From the NCBI RefSeq assembly GCF_000427965.1, contig NZ_ATZA01000016.1:38533-102532 (forward strand): 64,000 nt of DNA. Reading direction: 5' to 3'. The notes under the pieces are model-generated. The model had not been told where the DNA came from and searched no databases. It worked only from the letters and a program-made list of their open reading frames with translations. This DNA comes from Olivibacter sitiensis DSM 17696 (GTDB lineage Bacteria; Bacteroidota; Bacteroidia; Sphingobacteriales; Sphingobacteriaceae). Of this stretch, positions 28,516-37,558 are shown one piece after another. The number at the start of each line of letters is the position of its first letter. Within the stretch, counting starts at the first letter, position 1. Both the position numbers and the translations under genes were made by a program.

Positions 28516-30351
28516 ATGGATAGAAGTACTTTCACGGGCCTATTTTTGATCTTGATCATCCTAGTTGGCTCGTTCTACTTAACAAAACCTTCAGAAGAAG
28601 AAATAAAAAAAGAACAGCAGCGGCAAGACTCCATTGCCCTTGTTCAGACCGAGGCCCCTAAGGAAAGCCTAAGCGATAGCTTAGCACAACAATCGCAACT
28701 GGCCACGGAGGTAGATTCCTCTACTATGCGTGGTCCTTTTGGTGCCGCACGCATGGGTAGTGAACAATTGATTGTACTGGAAAACGAACTCATAAAGGCC
28801 GAAATCTCCAGCAAGGGAGGAAGGGTCAAATCGGTTGAAATAAAAGGTGATAAAACTTTCTCCGGTGCGCCACTTATTTTATATCAAGGTGATCAGAATC
28901 GTTTTGGCTTGATTTTCACTACCTCAGAGAATGTGCTGATAAACACCAATGATTTCTATTTTCAATCTCAAGGAGACAACAACAATTATATAGTCCAAAA
29001 TCAAGATGGCAAAGAGCTAACGATGAGGTTGAGCTATAATGCCAATCAATACGTCGATTATGTTTACACGCTGAAGTCAAATAGCTATCAACTAGGCCTT
29101 ACCATCATGACCAAGGGGCTGCAAAATATCGCTTCGGCCTCTACAAAGGAATTGATCTTGCAGTTGGCCACTTCTTTGCCTCAAAAAGAACAAGACTTGA
29201 ACGACGAGCGCCAAAAGTCCACAGCTTATTTTAAGGAGCTGAATGGCGACGTAGAAGACCTGAGTACTACCAAAGATGACAGTGAGACACTTCCAAGCAA
29301 AACGGAATGGATATCGTTCAAGCAGCATTATTTTTCGTCGGTATTGATCAATGACAACGGCTTTGATGGTGGCGATATCAAGGTAATGACATCTACGAAT
29401 GACACCATCGTCAAATCGTTTGTAGCAAACGTCAACCTTGCTTTCAACAAACAAGAAATCAATACCTATCCGTTGCATTTCTATTTTGGGCCAAATAAGT
29501 TCCATACGTTGAAAGACCAAGGGCATGACCTAGAGAAGCAAGTTTACATGGGTTGGGGGCCTATGCGCTGGATAAATCGCTTGGTAACATTGCCTGTTTT
29601 CAACGCACTGGAAAGCCTCAATTGGAGCTACGGACTTATTATCCTCGCGCTTACTATTTTAATCAAGATTGCATTATCGCCATTGACTTACAAATCTTAT
29701 CTGTCCATGGCCAAGATGAGGGTTTTGAAGCCAGAAATGGATCAAATTAAAGAAAAAGTAGGTGAAGACAACCAGACTTTGTTGCAACAGGAATACCTGA
29801 AACTCTACAAGCAAGCGGGCGTTAACCCGATGGGTGGATGTATACCCGTTCTGCTCCAAATGCCTTTCATGATGGCTTTCTTCTTTTTCTTTCCGAATCT
29901 ATTCGAACTGCGCGGAGAAAGCTTTTTGTGGATGAAGGATTTGTCTACATACGATTCACTTATTTCGTTTAGCACGGTACCTATCCTCAATCTAAACCAC
30001 ATCAGTTTGATGTGTATTTTGATGACTTGCGCTACTTTACTAACCACCTGGTACAACAATGCCGTGAGTGGCGCGGCCGGACAGATGAAATACATAGGGT
30101 ATATTATGCCTTTAGTGTTTTTCTTCGTATTGAACAGCTACCCTTCCGGACTGAATTATTATTATTTTCTATCTACCTGTTTCACCTTTTTGATACAATT
30201 CTTCATACGCCGGTCGGTCAATGACGAAAAGATACACGCCATGATTCAAGCAAACAAAAAGAAGCCTGAATCGGCCAAGAAGAAATCTACGTTCCAAAAG
30301 CGAATGGAAGATTACATGCGCCAGCAGCAACAAAAAGGTCAAAAGGGATAA
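28516..30351 (+). CDS. yidC: Membrane protein insertase YidC
   Basis: YidC inserts and folds inner-membrane proteins, alone or with SecYEG. The 611-residue protein has the long form: TM1 (about 5-22), a large periplasmic beta domain (about 70-350), and the conserved C-terminal 60KD_IMP core with about five helices, including LSPLTYKSYLSMAKMR with the groove-forming positive region and NPMGGCIPVLLQMP. The tail is Lys-rich (KKPESAKKKST), as expected for ribosome contact. It follows pyrG and ends before a strong terminator. Confidence 0.97.
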   Translation: MDRSTFTGLFLILIILVGSFYLTKPSEEEIKKEQQRQDSIALVQTEAPKESLSDSLAQQSQLATEVDSSTMRGPFGAARMGSEQLIVLENELIKAEISSKGGRVKSVEIKGDKTFSGAPLILYQGDQNRFGLIFTTSENVLINTNDFYFQSQGDNNNYIVQNQDGKELTMRLSYNANQYVDYVYTLKSNSYQLGLTIMTKGLQNIASASTKELILQLATSLPQKEQDLNDERQKSTAYFKELNGDVEDLSTTKDDSETLPSKTEWISFKQHYFSSVLINDNGFDGGDIKVMTSTNDTIVKSFVANVNLAFNKQEINTYPLHFYFGPNKFHTLKDQGHDLEKQVYMGWGPMRWINRLVTLPVFNALESLNWSYGLIILALTILIKIALSPLTYKSYLSMAKMRVLKPEMDQIKEKVGEDNQTLLQQEYLKLYKQAGVNPMGGCIPVLLQMPFMMAFFFFFPNLFELRGESFLWMKDLSTYDSLISFSTVPILNLNHISLMCILMTCATLLTTWYNNAVSGAAGQMKYIGYIMPLVFFFVLNSYPSGLNYYYFLSTCFTFLIQFFIRRSVNDEKIHAMIQANKKKPESAKKKSTFQKRMEDYMRQQQQKGQKG

Positions 30352-30393
30352 GAAAAACGAATCCTGTACCATTAGGAACAAAATGTTCAGCAA

Positions 30394-30432
30394 AACAAAA
30401 AAAGGGCATCTTCAATGGATGTCCTTTTTTTG
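30394..30432 (+). terminator. Rho-independent terminator after yidC
   Basis: AAAAAGGGCATC pairs with GATGTCCTTTTT around the loop TTCAATG (30399-30430), with a long T-run. It separates pyrG-yidC from the FixL-like regulator gene. Confidence 0.85.
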
Positions 30433-30447
30433 TTGAGCAGTTTTTGT

Positions 30448-30455
30448 TAGGTTTG
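30448..30455 (+). promoter_or_regulatory. -7 promoter box before the FixL-like kinase gene
   Basis: TAGGTTTG fits TAnnTTTG and lies 14 nt before the ATG at 30470, so the leader would be very short. The TTTG at 30429-30432 could be the -33 box, but the gap of 15 is short and overlaps the terminator. Confidence 0.4.
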
Positions 30456-30469
30456 TGGGATACCAAGCC

Positions 30470-31684
30470 ATGGAAACAGAAAGATTACTGCAGGCAATTA
30501 TCCATAATGCCATAGATGGCATTATCACCATTGACGAGAGGGGGCATATTGAATCCATGAATCCTGCTGCGCTCAGAGTTTTTGGTTACGAAGCGGAAGA
30601 GCTTACGGGGAAAAATATATCGTGCCTGATGCCCGAACCAGACCATAGCAGGCACGATCAATATTTGGAAAACTACCTGCGGACCGGTGAAAAACACATC
30701 ATCGGTGTGGGCCGTGAAGTAAGGGGAAAAAAGAAGGATGGCAATACGTTCCCTTTCAGGCTTGCTGTAAGTGAGGTAAAGATGAACGACAGGCGCATCT
30801 TTACGGGGTTTATCCACGACCTCAGCAAACAAAAGGAAGCCGAGGAAAAACTCATGCAGTACACTTCCCAGCTAGAACAAATAGTGAGAGAGCGTACCAA
30901 AGATCTCATCCGAATGATCTCCAAACTGGAAGAAGCCAAAGAAGATGTAAGCCAAGCACTGGAAAAGGAGAAAGACCTCAATCAATTAAAATCGCGTTTT
31001 GTGTCCATGGCCTCACACGAGTTTCGCACTCCTTTGAGCTCCGTCCAACTTTCGGCATCGCTTATAGAAAAGTACGCAGAAAAACCTGATTATCCTTCGG
31101 TATTGAAACATACCAACAAAATCAAAAATTCCGTGCAACTCCTCACCAGCATTTTGAATGATTTTCTTTCTCTTGAAAAGCTGGAAGTTGGCAAGATGAC
31201 GATCAAAAAAGAACAGGTAGACCTTTTGGATCTTGGCCAGCAAATCGTGGAGGAGATGCAGCTCATTTCAAAAAAGAACCAACAAATTATCTACAAGCAC
31301 AGTGGTGAGCATCACAATTTTGAGCTGGACCCATATCTTGTCAAAAACTGCATCATCAATTTGATATCCAACGCAATTAAGTATTCGGGAGAAGATACAA
31401 CCATATTATTCTGTACAGAAGTCACTGACAGCGAATGCTTCATTACAGTCAAGGACAATGGCATTGGCATCCCTCTGGAGGAACAGAAAAACCTATTCGA
31501 ACCTTTTTTCAGAGCAAACAATACCGGAAGCATCCCCGGTACTGGCCTTGGCTTGAATATCGTAAAACGCTATGTAGAGCTCATGGGAGGCCAAGTAGAT
31601 TTGGTGAGCGAAGAGCATAAAGGAACCACCATAGAGGTCAGGATCAGAAAGGGAGACGAAAAAACGGAAGATATTGGTGAATAA
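30470..31684 (+). CDS. FixL-like PAS sensor histidine kinase, predicted haem O2 sensor
   Basis: The 404-residue kinase has no membrane segment. The PAS domain (about 5-118) matches Bradyrhizobium FixL in its haem region: His62 aligns with the proximal ligand His200, His76 with His214 and Arg82 with the O2-contacting Arg220, with identical spacing. The propionate-binding Arg206 is Asn68 here. A coiled coil (about 118-172) links to HisKA with phospho-acceptor His182 (SMASHEFRTP) and an ATPase domain with N-box NLISNAIKYS, DNGIGI and GTGLGL. The start is ATG 30470; a GTG at 30455 falls inside the promoter. A response regulator follows, and then haem and cbb3 genes, so it is most likely the oxygen sensor of this locus. 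Confidence 0.88.
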   Translation: METERLLQAIIHNAIDGIITIDERGHIESMNPAALRVFGYEAEELTGKNISCLMPEPDHSRHDQYLENYLRTGEKHIIGVGREVRGKKKDGNTFPFRLAVSEVKMNDRRIFTGFIHDLSKQKEAEEKLMQYTSQLEQIVRERTKDLIRMISKLEEAKEDVSQALEKEKDLNQLKSRFVSMASHEFRTPLSSVQLSASLIEKYAEKPDYPSVLKHTNKIKNSVQLLTSILNDFLSLEKLEVGKMTIKKEQVDLLDLGQQIVEEMQLISKKNQQIIYKHSGEHHNFELDPYLVKNCIINLISNAIKYSGEDTTILFCTEVTDSECFITVKDNGIGIPLEEQKNLFEPFFRANNTGSIPGTGLGLNIVKRYVELMGGQVDLVSEEHKGTTIEVRIRKGDEKTEDIGE

Positions 31685-31720
31685 ACTAACTGCTAAAGAA
31701 AACAAACAGCTTTAAACCAA

Positions 31721-32767
31721 ATGAACGATACTAAGAAAAAAATTTTAGTTATTGAAGACAACGATGACATCAGGGATAGTACGGAGGAAATTCTTCTGCT
31801 TGCAGGTTACGATGTCATAACGGCAAGTGAAGGGAAAACCGGAGTGGATTTGGCGCTGAAAGAATACCCAGACTTAATTTTGTGCGATATCATGATGCCT
31901 ATCCTTGACGGCTATGGCGTATTGTTCATGCTAGGCAAATACAATGAAACAGCCCACATTCCGTTCATTTTCCTAACTGCCAAATCCGAGCGTGCGGATA
32001 TGAGAAAGGCAATGGAAATGGGAGCCGATGACTACCTCACTAAGCCTTTTGATGACATGGAATTACTTAATGCCGTAGAGGCTAGGTTCAAAAAGAGTGA
32101 AGGACAACGTTTCTCCAAATCCGTATTGAATGAACATGAGCAATTTGCTCTTTTGGAAAAGCTGAATATGCAAGGCAGAAAGAGAAAATATGCAAAAAAA
32201 CAAATTGTCTACCAAGAAGGCGATACCCCGCTCTATATCTACCAAGTTATCAAAGGCAAAGTGAGAAGTTTTCTCTATTATGGTGATGGCAGGGAACTTT
32301 CCACCAATATACACAAAGCGGGCGACTACCTAGGCTACGAGGCACTCTTTGCCAACGAAGCCCATAGAGACAATGCCGAAACAATTGAAGAATGCGAGAT
32401 AAACCTGATCAATAAAGAGTACTTCTATGAAATGCTTTATCAAAATCCGTCCATAGCCCGACGATTTGCCAATCTGCTATCGGAAAACATCAGAAACAAA
32501 GAAGAACAGATGCTGCGTTTGGCCTACCATTCCGTCAGGAAAAGAGTGGCAGACACTTTGGTAATTATTGCCAGAAAATTTGCTGAGGAGGATGCAGATC
32601 AAGTCGTATTGCGCATTTCGAGGGAAGATCTCGCAGCCATGGCCGGCACTGCACAGGAAACCATCAGCCGCACCTTGGCCGATTTCAAACAAGAAAAATT
32701 GCTCAGCAAAGAGGGCAATGCCATTCGTATTCATTCTATAGATAAGCTTAGTAAGATAAAGCAGTAA
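31721..32767 (+). CDS. Response regulator fused to CRP/FNR-type DNA-binding protein
   Basis: The 348-residue protein joins a receiver domain (residues 5-125; acidic pair E12/D13, phospho-acceptor Asp56, Thr86, Lys108) to a cyclic-nucleotide-like beta barrel (about 145-260) and a Crp winged helix (about 270-345). The recognition helix reads AQETISRTLADF (311-322); the E-x2-S-R pattern equals that of FNR, which reads TTGA half-sites. There is no N-terminal cysteine cluster, and the barrel lacks an obvious cAMP phosphate motif. It thus seems to combine the roles of FixJ and FixK in one chain, phosphorylated by the kinase encoded 36 nt upstream. Likely targets are hemN and the cco genes downstream. 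Confidence 0.9.
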   Translation: MNDTKKKILVIEDNDDIRDSTEEILLLAGYDVITASEGKTGVDLALKEYPDLILCDIMMPILDGYGVLFMLGKYNETAHIPFIFLTAKSERADMRKAMEMGADDYLTKPFDDMELLNAVEARFKKSEGQRFSKSVLNEHEQFALLEKLNMQGRKRKYAKKQIVYQEGDTPLYIYQVIKGKVRSFLYYGDGRELSTNIHKAGDYLGYEALFANEAHRDNAETIEECEINLINKEYFYEMLYQNPSIARRFANLLSENIRNKEEQMLRLAYHSVRKRVADTLVIIARKFAEEDADQVVLRISREDLAAMAGTAQETISRTLADFKQEKLLSKEGNAIRIHSIDKLSKIKQ

Positions 32768-32777
32768 AGGATATCCT

Positions 32778-33079
32778 CGCAATGACACTGGCACGACCGT
32801 CACTGCGGGGAACGAAGCAGTCTCACACAAACGGATCGTCATTGCAAATGAGATTGCGTCACTCCCGGCACCATCCACACCCCTTCCGTTCGCAATGACA
32901 CCGGCACGACCGTCACTGCGAGGAACGAACCAGTCTCACACAAACGGATCGTCATTGCAAATGAGATTGCGTCACTCTCGGCACCATCCACACCCCTTCC
33001 GTTCGCAATGACACCGGCACCATCGTCACTGCGAGGAACGAAGCAGTCTCACACAAACGGATCGTCATTGCAAACGGGA
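32778..33079. repeat. 113-bp tandem hairpin repeat array, left block
   Basis: Copies begin with CGCAATGACAC at 32778, 32891 and 33004, an exact 113-bp period. Each copy holds GTCACTGCGAGGAACGAAGC, AGTCTCACAC and later CATTGCAAATGAGATTGC. Arms such as CGTCACTGCG and CGCAATGAC, and GCAGTCTC and GAGATTGC, are complementary, so single strands fold into a long hairpin. The third copy is cut after about 76 bp, exactly at the stop codon of the GIY-YIG gene. No ORF fits this stretch. Confidence 0.9.
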
Positions 33080-33379
33080 CTACCACTCAACAATCTCATC
33101 CCATAAATCGTTCCAATCGGGATTTAATCCTTCAATAAGTCTGAGCTTCTGCTTTCTATTACCACCTTTTATACGTTTCTCTTCCGCAATAGCCTCTTGA
33201 ATAGTAGAAAAAAACCTGTAATACACCAATTTGTAGACATTATACCTTGCAGAGAAACTGTTTGGGAATTCCTTATCCCTATGCTTCTTTATTCTTGACA
33301 ACAAATCGGAAGTAACTCCAGTGTACAAAACCCTATGGCTTTTGTTGGTGATGATATAAACAATTCCACCTCTTTTCAT
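33080..33379 (-). CDS. GIY-YIG nuclease family protein
   Basis: The 99-residue protein is a stand-alone GIY-YIG endonuclease-like domain. With start MKRGGIVYIITN at 33379 the GIY equivalent is GIVYIIT and the YIG equivalent LYTGVTSDLLSRIKKH, with the catalytic Arg in this helix. The glutamate comes in AIAEEKRIKGGNRKQK. A longer open frame to 33448 adds 23 residues without family similarity. The gene is embedded in hairpin repeats: a truncated copy abuts its stop codon and a full copy lies 83 bp beyond its start. Such small proteins are common in Bacteroidota and their role is undefined. Confidence 0.85.
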   Translation of the reverse strand: MKRGGIVYIITNKSHRVLYTGVTSDLLSRIKKHRDKEFPNSFSARYNVYKLVYYRFFSTIQEAIAEEKRIKGGNRKQKLRLIEGLNPDWNDLWDEIVEW

Positions 33380-33462
33380 TTTTTCTAATTCATCTAATTC
33401 ATTCTTTACAATATATCCAACTATAATAAGTGATTCATTCACATACACGCTACTCCTCGATT

Positions 33463-33584
33463 CGCAATGACACCGGCACGACCGTCACTGCGAGGAACGA
33501 AGCAGTCTCACACAGACGGATCGTCATTGCAAATGAGATTGCTTCACTCTCGGCACCATCCAACCCTACCTTTCGCAATGACAC
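33463..33584. repeat. Hairpin repeat copy on the right side of the GIY-YIG gene
   Basis: A full copy starts with CGCAATGACAC at 33463 and the motif recurs at 33574, a spacing of 111 bp. Its sequence is nearly the same as the left block, in the same orientation. Left block, gene and this copy make up one composite unit of about 800 bp between the FNR-type regulator and hemN. Confidence 0.88.
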
Positions 33585-33632
33585 AAGCTAATATAAAGAA
33601 ACAACAATCCCAATGCATCATCCTTCCCTAAT

Positions 33633-33648
33633 AATGACCAACATCATT
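33633..33648. promoter_or_regulatory. FNR/CRP-like palindrome upstream of hemN
   Basis: AATGA-CCAACA-TCATT is a perfect inverted repeat with a 6-nt spacer and contains the TGA-N6-TCA core shared by FNR and CRP sites. Its centre is about 63 bp before the start of transcription predicted from the -7 box at 33692, a normal class I activator position. It is a candidate site for the response-regulator/CRP fusion. Confidence 0.45.
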
Positions 33649-33691
33649 TTCTGCGCTGACAACTAACATGACCTAATATCCTACCCATAGC

Positions 33692-33699
33692 TAATTTTG
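33692..33699 (+). promoter_or_regulatory. -7 promoter box of hemN
   Basis: TAATTTTG fits TAnnTTTG, 16 nt before the hemN ATG. No good -33 TTG lies 17-23 nt upstream, as expected for a promoter that depends on an activator. Confidence 0.5.
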
Positions 33700-33715
33700 T
33701 AGCAACTTTTAGCTT

Positions 33716-35080
33716 ATGGATACGAGTCAATTGATCAGAAAATATAATGTCGCGGCACCACGATACACTAGCTACCCCACCGTTCCCTTTTGGGATCAGC
33801 AATCGTGGTCTCCCAAGCAATGGATAGAACTAGTAGAAGAAGTTCAGAAAGAAAACAGCAAAAAGGAAATAAGTATTTATATACACCTTCCCTTCTGTGA
33901 GAGCCTATGCACCTATTGTGGTTGCAACACCAGAATAACAAAAAACCATGGGGTAGAAAAGCCCTATATCGATACCCTACTGAAGGAATGGAATTTGTAC
34001 AAGCAACACTTAGGCGAAGATATCGTCTTGAGCGATGTACACCTTGGTGGCGGCACGCCTACCTTTTTCAATCCAGAAAACCTGGCTTTTCTTATTAAAG
34101 GTATCACGAACGGCTGCACTATATCTGAAAACGCCGAGTTTTCATTTGAGGCACACCCAGCCAATACTACAAAAGAACATCTCACCATCCTTTACAACCT
34201 TGGCTTTAGGAGGTTAAGCTTGGGCATACAAGATTTCGACCCCAAAGTTCAGGAAGTCATCAATCGCAAGCAATCACCCGCAGACGTCATCCGCGTGATG
34301 CATCAGGCTAGACGCCTAGGTTTTACCTCTATCAATTTTGATTTGATCTACGGATTGCCGTTGCAGAGCCTTTTCAACATCCAAGACACCATCAATATGG
34401 CATTGGCCATGAACCCCGACCGGATTTCATTTTACAGCTATGCTCATGTGCCTTGGGTGAAGCCAGGTCAAAGAAAGTTTACGGAGCTGGACCTACCTGA
34501 CAACGAGGAAAAGCTACGCCTATATGAAACCGGGAAAAAATTAATTCAAGAAGCAGGGTACATAGATATCGGCATGGATCATTTTGGCCTACCAAAAGAT
34601 GGACTGAGCGTGGCAGCAAAAAGAGGCAGGCTGCATCGCAACTTTATGGGCTATACCGATAGGCATGCGCCGCTGCTCATTGGCCTCGGCGTATCTTCCA
34701 TCAGCGATGCATGGAGAGGATTCGCTCAGAATGTAAAAAAAGTAGAAGAGTACATCGATCTTGTGAACAAGGGAGAAATCCCCGTTTTCAAGGGTCATAT
34801 ACTCACCGAAGAAGACTTATTTATTCGTCAACACATACTAAACATTATGTGCAAGGGAAATACAGTCCTGAACAAAAAAGGGAAGCACTACGAGGCTATC
34901 TTAAAACGGCTGGAGCCGCTCGTGATGGATGGCTTAGTATCGGTAAATCATGATCATCTGATGGTGACCTCTTTAGGAAAGTCCTTTTTAAGAAATATCT
35001 GCATGGCCTTTGACGAAAGACTGGTTCATCAATTGGAAAACAACCAATCTGAATCTCCCATCTTTAGTAAATCTGTATAA
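33716..35080 (+). CDS. hemN: Oxygen-independent coproporphyrinogen III oxidase
   Basis: This radical-SAM enzyme decarboxylates coproporphyrinogen III to protoporphyrinogen IX without O2, supplying haem under low oxygen. The 454-residue length matches true HemN. The cluster motif CESLCTYCGCN (about residues 61-71) has the CxxxCxxC ligands plus the fourth HemN cysteine, and LGGGTPTF (about 111-118) binds SAM. Other HemN features are GIQDFDPKVQ and the late GMDHFGLP. The gene opens the cbb3 cluster; ccoI follows 18 nt later. An FNR-like palindrome and -7 box lie upstream. Confidence 0.96.
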   Translation: MDTSQLIRKYNVAAPRYTSYPTVPFWDQQSWSPKQWIELVEEVQKENSKKEISIYIHLPFCESLCTYCGCNTRITKNHGVEKPYIDTLLKEWNLYKQHLGEDIVLSDVHLGGGTPTFFNPENLAFLIKGITNGCTISENAEFSFEAHPANTTKEHLTILYNLGFRRLSLGIQDFDPKVQEVINRKQSPADVIRVMHQARRLGFTSINFDLIYGLPLQSLFNIQDTINMALAMNPDRISFYSYAHVPWVKPGQRKFTELDLPDNEEKLRLYETGKKLIQEAGYIDIGMDHFGLPKDGLSVAAKRGRLHRNFMGYTDRHAPLLIGLGVSSISDAWRGFAQNVKKVEEYIDLVNKGEIPVFKGHILTEEDLFIRQHILNIMCKGNTVLNKKGKHYEAILKRLEPLVMDGLVSVNHDHLMVTSLGKSFLRNICMAFDERLVHQLENNQSESPIFSKSV

Positions 35081-35098
35081 CCTAGATTAGCCTAACTC

Positions 35099-37507
35099 AT
35101 GGAAAAAGAAAAACTATTAGAGAAAAAAGACATCGTATGTTTCCACTGTGGAGAGGAAGCACTCAACACGAACTATACCGTAGATCAACACCTTTTTTGC
35201 TGCGTAGGTTGTCAAAGTGTCTATCTCTTGCTGAACCAATACAAGCTCAGCAATTATTACAAATATAATACCCATCCAGGCAAGACAAACAGCGCAAACG
35301 ACACGAATCTCGACTACCTGGAAGAGCCCAAAATAGAGCAGCAACTCATAGATTTCAAAAACGATGAAATCACCATTATTACTTTCTACGTTCCCAATAT
35401 GCACTGCAGCTCTTGCATATGGCTTTTGGAAAACCTGTACAAGATAAACAACTCCATTGTTTCTTCGAGAACAGACTTTATGAAGAAACAGGTAAGCATC
35501 ACCTACAAGCATGGCGGTATCACGTTAAAGGCTTTAGTAGAGTTGCTTATCTCCATTGGCTATGAGCCGACCATCAGTTTGCAAGATGTAGTAAAGGAGA
35601 AGAAAAAAAATCACGACAGCAGGCTCATCAGACAAATTGCTTTGGCAGGCTTTTGTTTTGGCAACAGCATGATGATCAGCTTTCCGGAATATTTCGGCAT
35701 GGCCAGTTTCGAGCGCCAGTATTCTTCGCTTTTTGGCTACATCAATTTGGGGCTCGCCATACCATCGCTGCTATACTGTGGCAGGGATTACTTTACCTCG
35801 GCATGGCACAGCCTAAGGCAAAAACGGCTCAATTTGGATGTGCCCCTAGCACTTGGCATATTCATCCTTTTCCTTAGGTCGGCCATAGACATTATCGGTG
35901 GGCACGGTATCGGCTTTTCCGATACGCTTTGTGGATTGATATTTTTCCTGCTCATCGGCAAATGGGTACAGCAACGGACATACTATCACCTATCATTCGA
36001 ACGCGATTACCGCTCCTATTTCCCAATAGCCATCACCAAAATTGAAAATGGAAAGCATCAATCCGTTCCCTTAGCCGACATACAGGTAGGCAATCGCTTG
36101 TTGATACGGAATAATGAGGTCATCCCTGCCGACTCCATTTTATTGCAAGGTGAAGCTTCCATTGACTTTAGCTTTGTCACGGGTGAATCGCAACCAGTTA
36201 GCAAAACACTGGGGGAAATCGTCTATGCGGGCGGAAAACAAATGGGACAAGCCATAGAAGTAGAGGTGGTCAAGTCGGTCTCACAAAGTTACCTCACACG
36301 GCTGTGGAATGACGAACAATACCAAAATGAGCAGAATCAGTTCGAAAGCTTCAGCAATATGGTGAGCCGTTACTTCACGCCGGTATTGCTCACCATAGCC
36401 ATAGCTGCAACTTCCTATTGGATGTACGCAGGTGACGCGACGAAGGCATGGTCTGCCTTCACCGCCGTATTGATCATTGCCTGCCCTTGTGCGCTGGCCC
36501 TAAGCTCGCCTTTCACGCTCTCTGCGGCCTTGAGCATATTTGACAAGAATAAGTTCTACTTAAAAAACACATTGACCGTAGAAAAACTGGCCACCATTTC
36601 ACAGATTATCTTTGATAAAACAGGTACTATAACCTCGCCAAAAGCGGTAGATATCGTATTTGAAGGTCATTTGACCGATCTCGAAAAAATCATGGTTGCC
36701 AATACCTGCCAAAACTCCTCACACCCCTTGAGCAGGGAAATCCATAAATCGTTGGCTTCATATGACAGTGATATGGTGCAGCCTTTGCATTATGAAGAGG
36801 TAATAGGCTCGGGCATCAAAGCGACATACGGAATACATCAAATAGCTATAGGCAGTCGCTCGCTTATCGCCAAAGAGACTGGCAGCGCCATGCCTCAACA
36901 AACAGGTAGCGTTTTCGTCAGCATAGATGGGGTATACAAGGGGTGTTTCTTGCTCAATCAGCAATGGAGGAAGGAGCTAAACGATGTCATTGGCTCATTA
37001 AAAAGCAAATACGATCTGCACATGCTATCTGGTGACGGCGATCAACTCAAAAATGTATTGTCCCTTATATTTCCCAATGCCCAACAACTGCATTTTCAGC
37101 AGTCGCCACAGGACAAGCTACGGTATATCCAAGTACAGCAGTCCAAAGGTCAACGGGTATGCATGCTAGGAGATGGACTCAATGACGCCGCAGCCTTGAA
37201 ACAGGCCAATGTAGGCATCGCCATTAGCGATGACATCAACAATTTTTCGCCAGGCTGCGATGCTATTTTGGATGGCAGCTCGTTCGGTAAACTGCCAAGG
37301 TTTTTGTCGTTCAGCAAAGACACCATCAAGGTCATCCATAGCAGTTTCGTTATTTCCATGTGTTATAACGTCGTCGGTCTTTCATTTGCCGTACAAGGCA
37401 CAATGTCCCCGTTATTTGCCGCTATCTTGATGCCCCTTAGTACGGTTACCATCATCAGTTTCACCAGTTTGGCCACACATTTTTTTGCAAAGAGAAACAA
37501 GCTATAG
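35099..37507 (+). CDS. ccoI: cbb3-associated copper P-type ATPase CcoI/FixI
   Basis: This P1B-type ATPase moves copper for cbb3 oxidase assembly. The 802-residue protein starts with a cysteine-rich knuckle typical of FixI (C14-x2-C17, then C34-C35-x2-C38), followed by a heavy-metal-associated domain with MHCSSC (about residues 101-106). Then come eight helices with the CPC motif in IIACPCALALS, the phosphorylation site DKTGTIT, an HP motif in SSHPLS and the hinge GDGLNDAAAL. Its place between hemN and ccoS identifies it as CcoI rather than a general copper exporter. Confidence 0.95.
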   Translation: MEKEKLLEKKDIVCFHCGEEALNTNYTVDQHLFCCVGCQSVYLLLNQYKLSNYYKYNTHPGKTNSANDTNLDYLEEPKIEQQLIDFKNDEITIITFYVPNMHCSSCIWLLENLYKINNSIVSSRTDFMKKQVSITYKHGGITLKALVELLISIGYEPTISLQDVVKEKKKNHDSRLIRQIALAGFCFGNSMMISFPEYFGMASFERQYSSLFGYINLGLAIPSLLYCGRDYFTSAWHSLRQKRLNLDVPLALGIFILFLRSAIDIIGGHGIGFSDTLCGLIFFLLIGKWVQQRTYYHLSFERDYRSYFPIAITKIENGKHQSVPLADIQVGNRLLIRNNEVIPADSILLQGEASIDFSFVTGESQPVSKTLGEIVYAGGKQMGQAIEVEVVKSVSQSYLTRLWNDEQYQNEQNQFESFSNMVSRYFTPVLLTIAIAATSYWMYAGDATKAWSAFTAVLIIACPCALALSSPFTLSAALSIFDKNKFYLKNTLTVEKLATISQIIFDKTGTITSPKAVDIVFEGHLTDLEKIMVANTCQNSSHPLSREIHKSLASYDSDMVQPLHYEEVIGSGIKATYGIHQIAIGSRSLIAKETGSAMPQQTGSVFVSIDGVYKGCFLLNQQWRKELNDVIGSLKSKYDLHMLSGDGDQLKNVLSLIFPNAQQLHFQQSPQDKLRYIQVQQSKGQRVCMLGDGLNDAAALKQANVGIAISDDINNFSPGCDAILDGSSFGKLPRFLSFSKDTIKVIHSSFVISMCYNVVGLSFAVQGTMSPLFAAILMPLSTVTIISFTSLATHFFAKRNKL

Positions 37508-37533
37508 TATGGGTGAATGGCCATTCGCCCATA
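37508..37533. other. 26-bp palindrome between ccoI and ccoS
   Basis: TATGGGTGAATGG is followed directly by CCATTCGCCCATA, giving 13-bp arms with a single G-T pair. It begins right after the ccoI stop codon and ends 25 nt before ccoS. There is no T-run, so an mRNA processing or stabilising hairpin, or an operator, fits better than a terminator. Confidence 0.6.
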
Positions 37534-37558
37534 CAAACAATCAACAACGAACAAAACC

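Noticed and set aside
32778..33584. CRISPR array
   Set aside because: The 113-bp units are almost identical over their full length with no variable spacers, and no cas genes are near.
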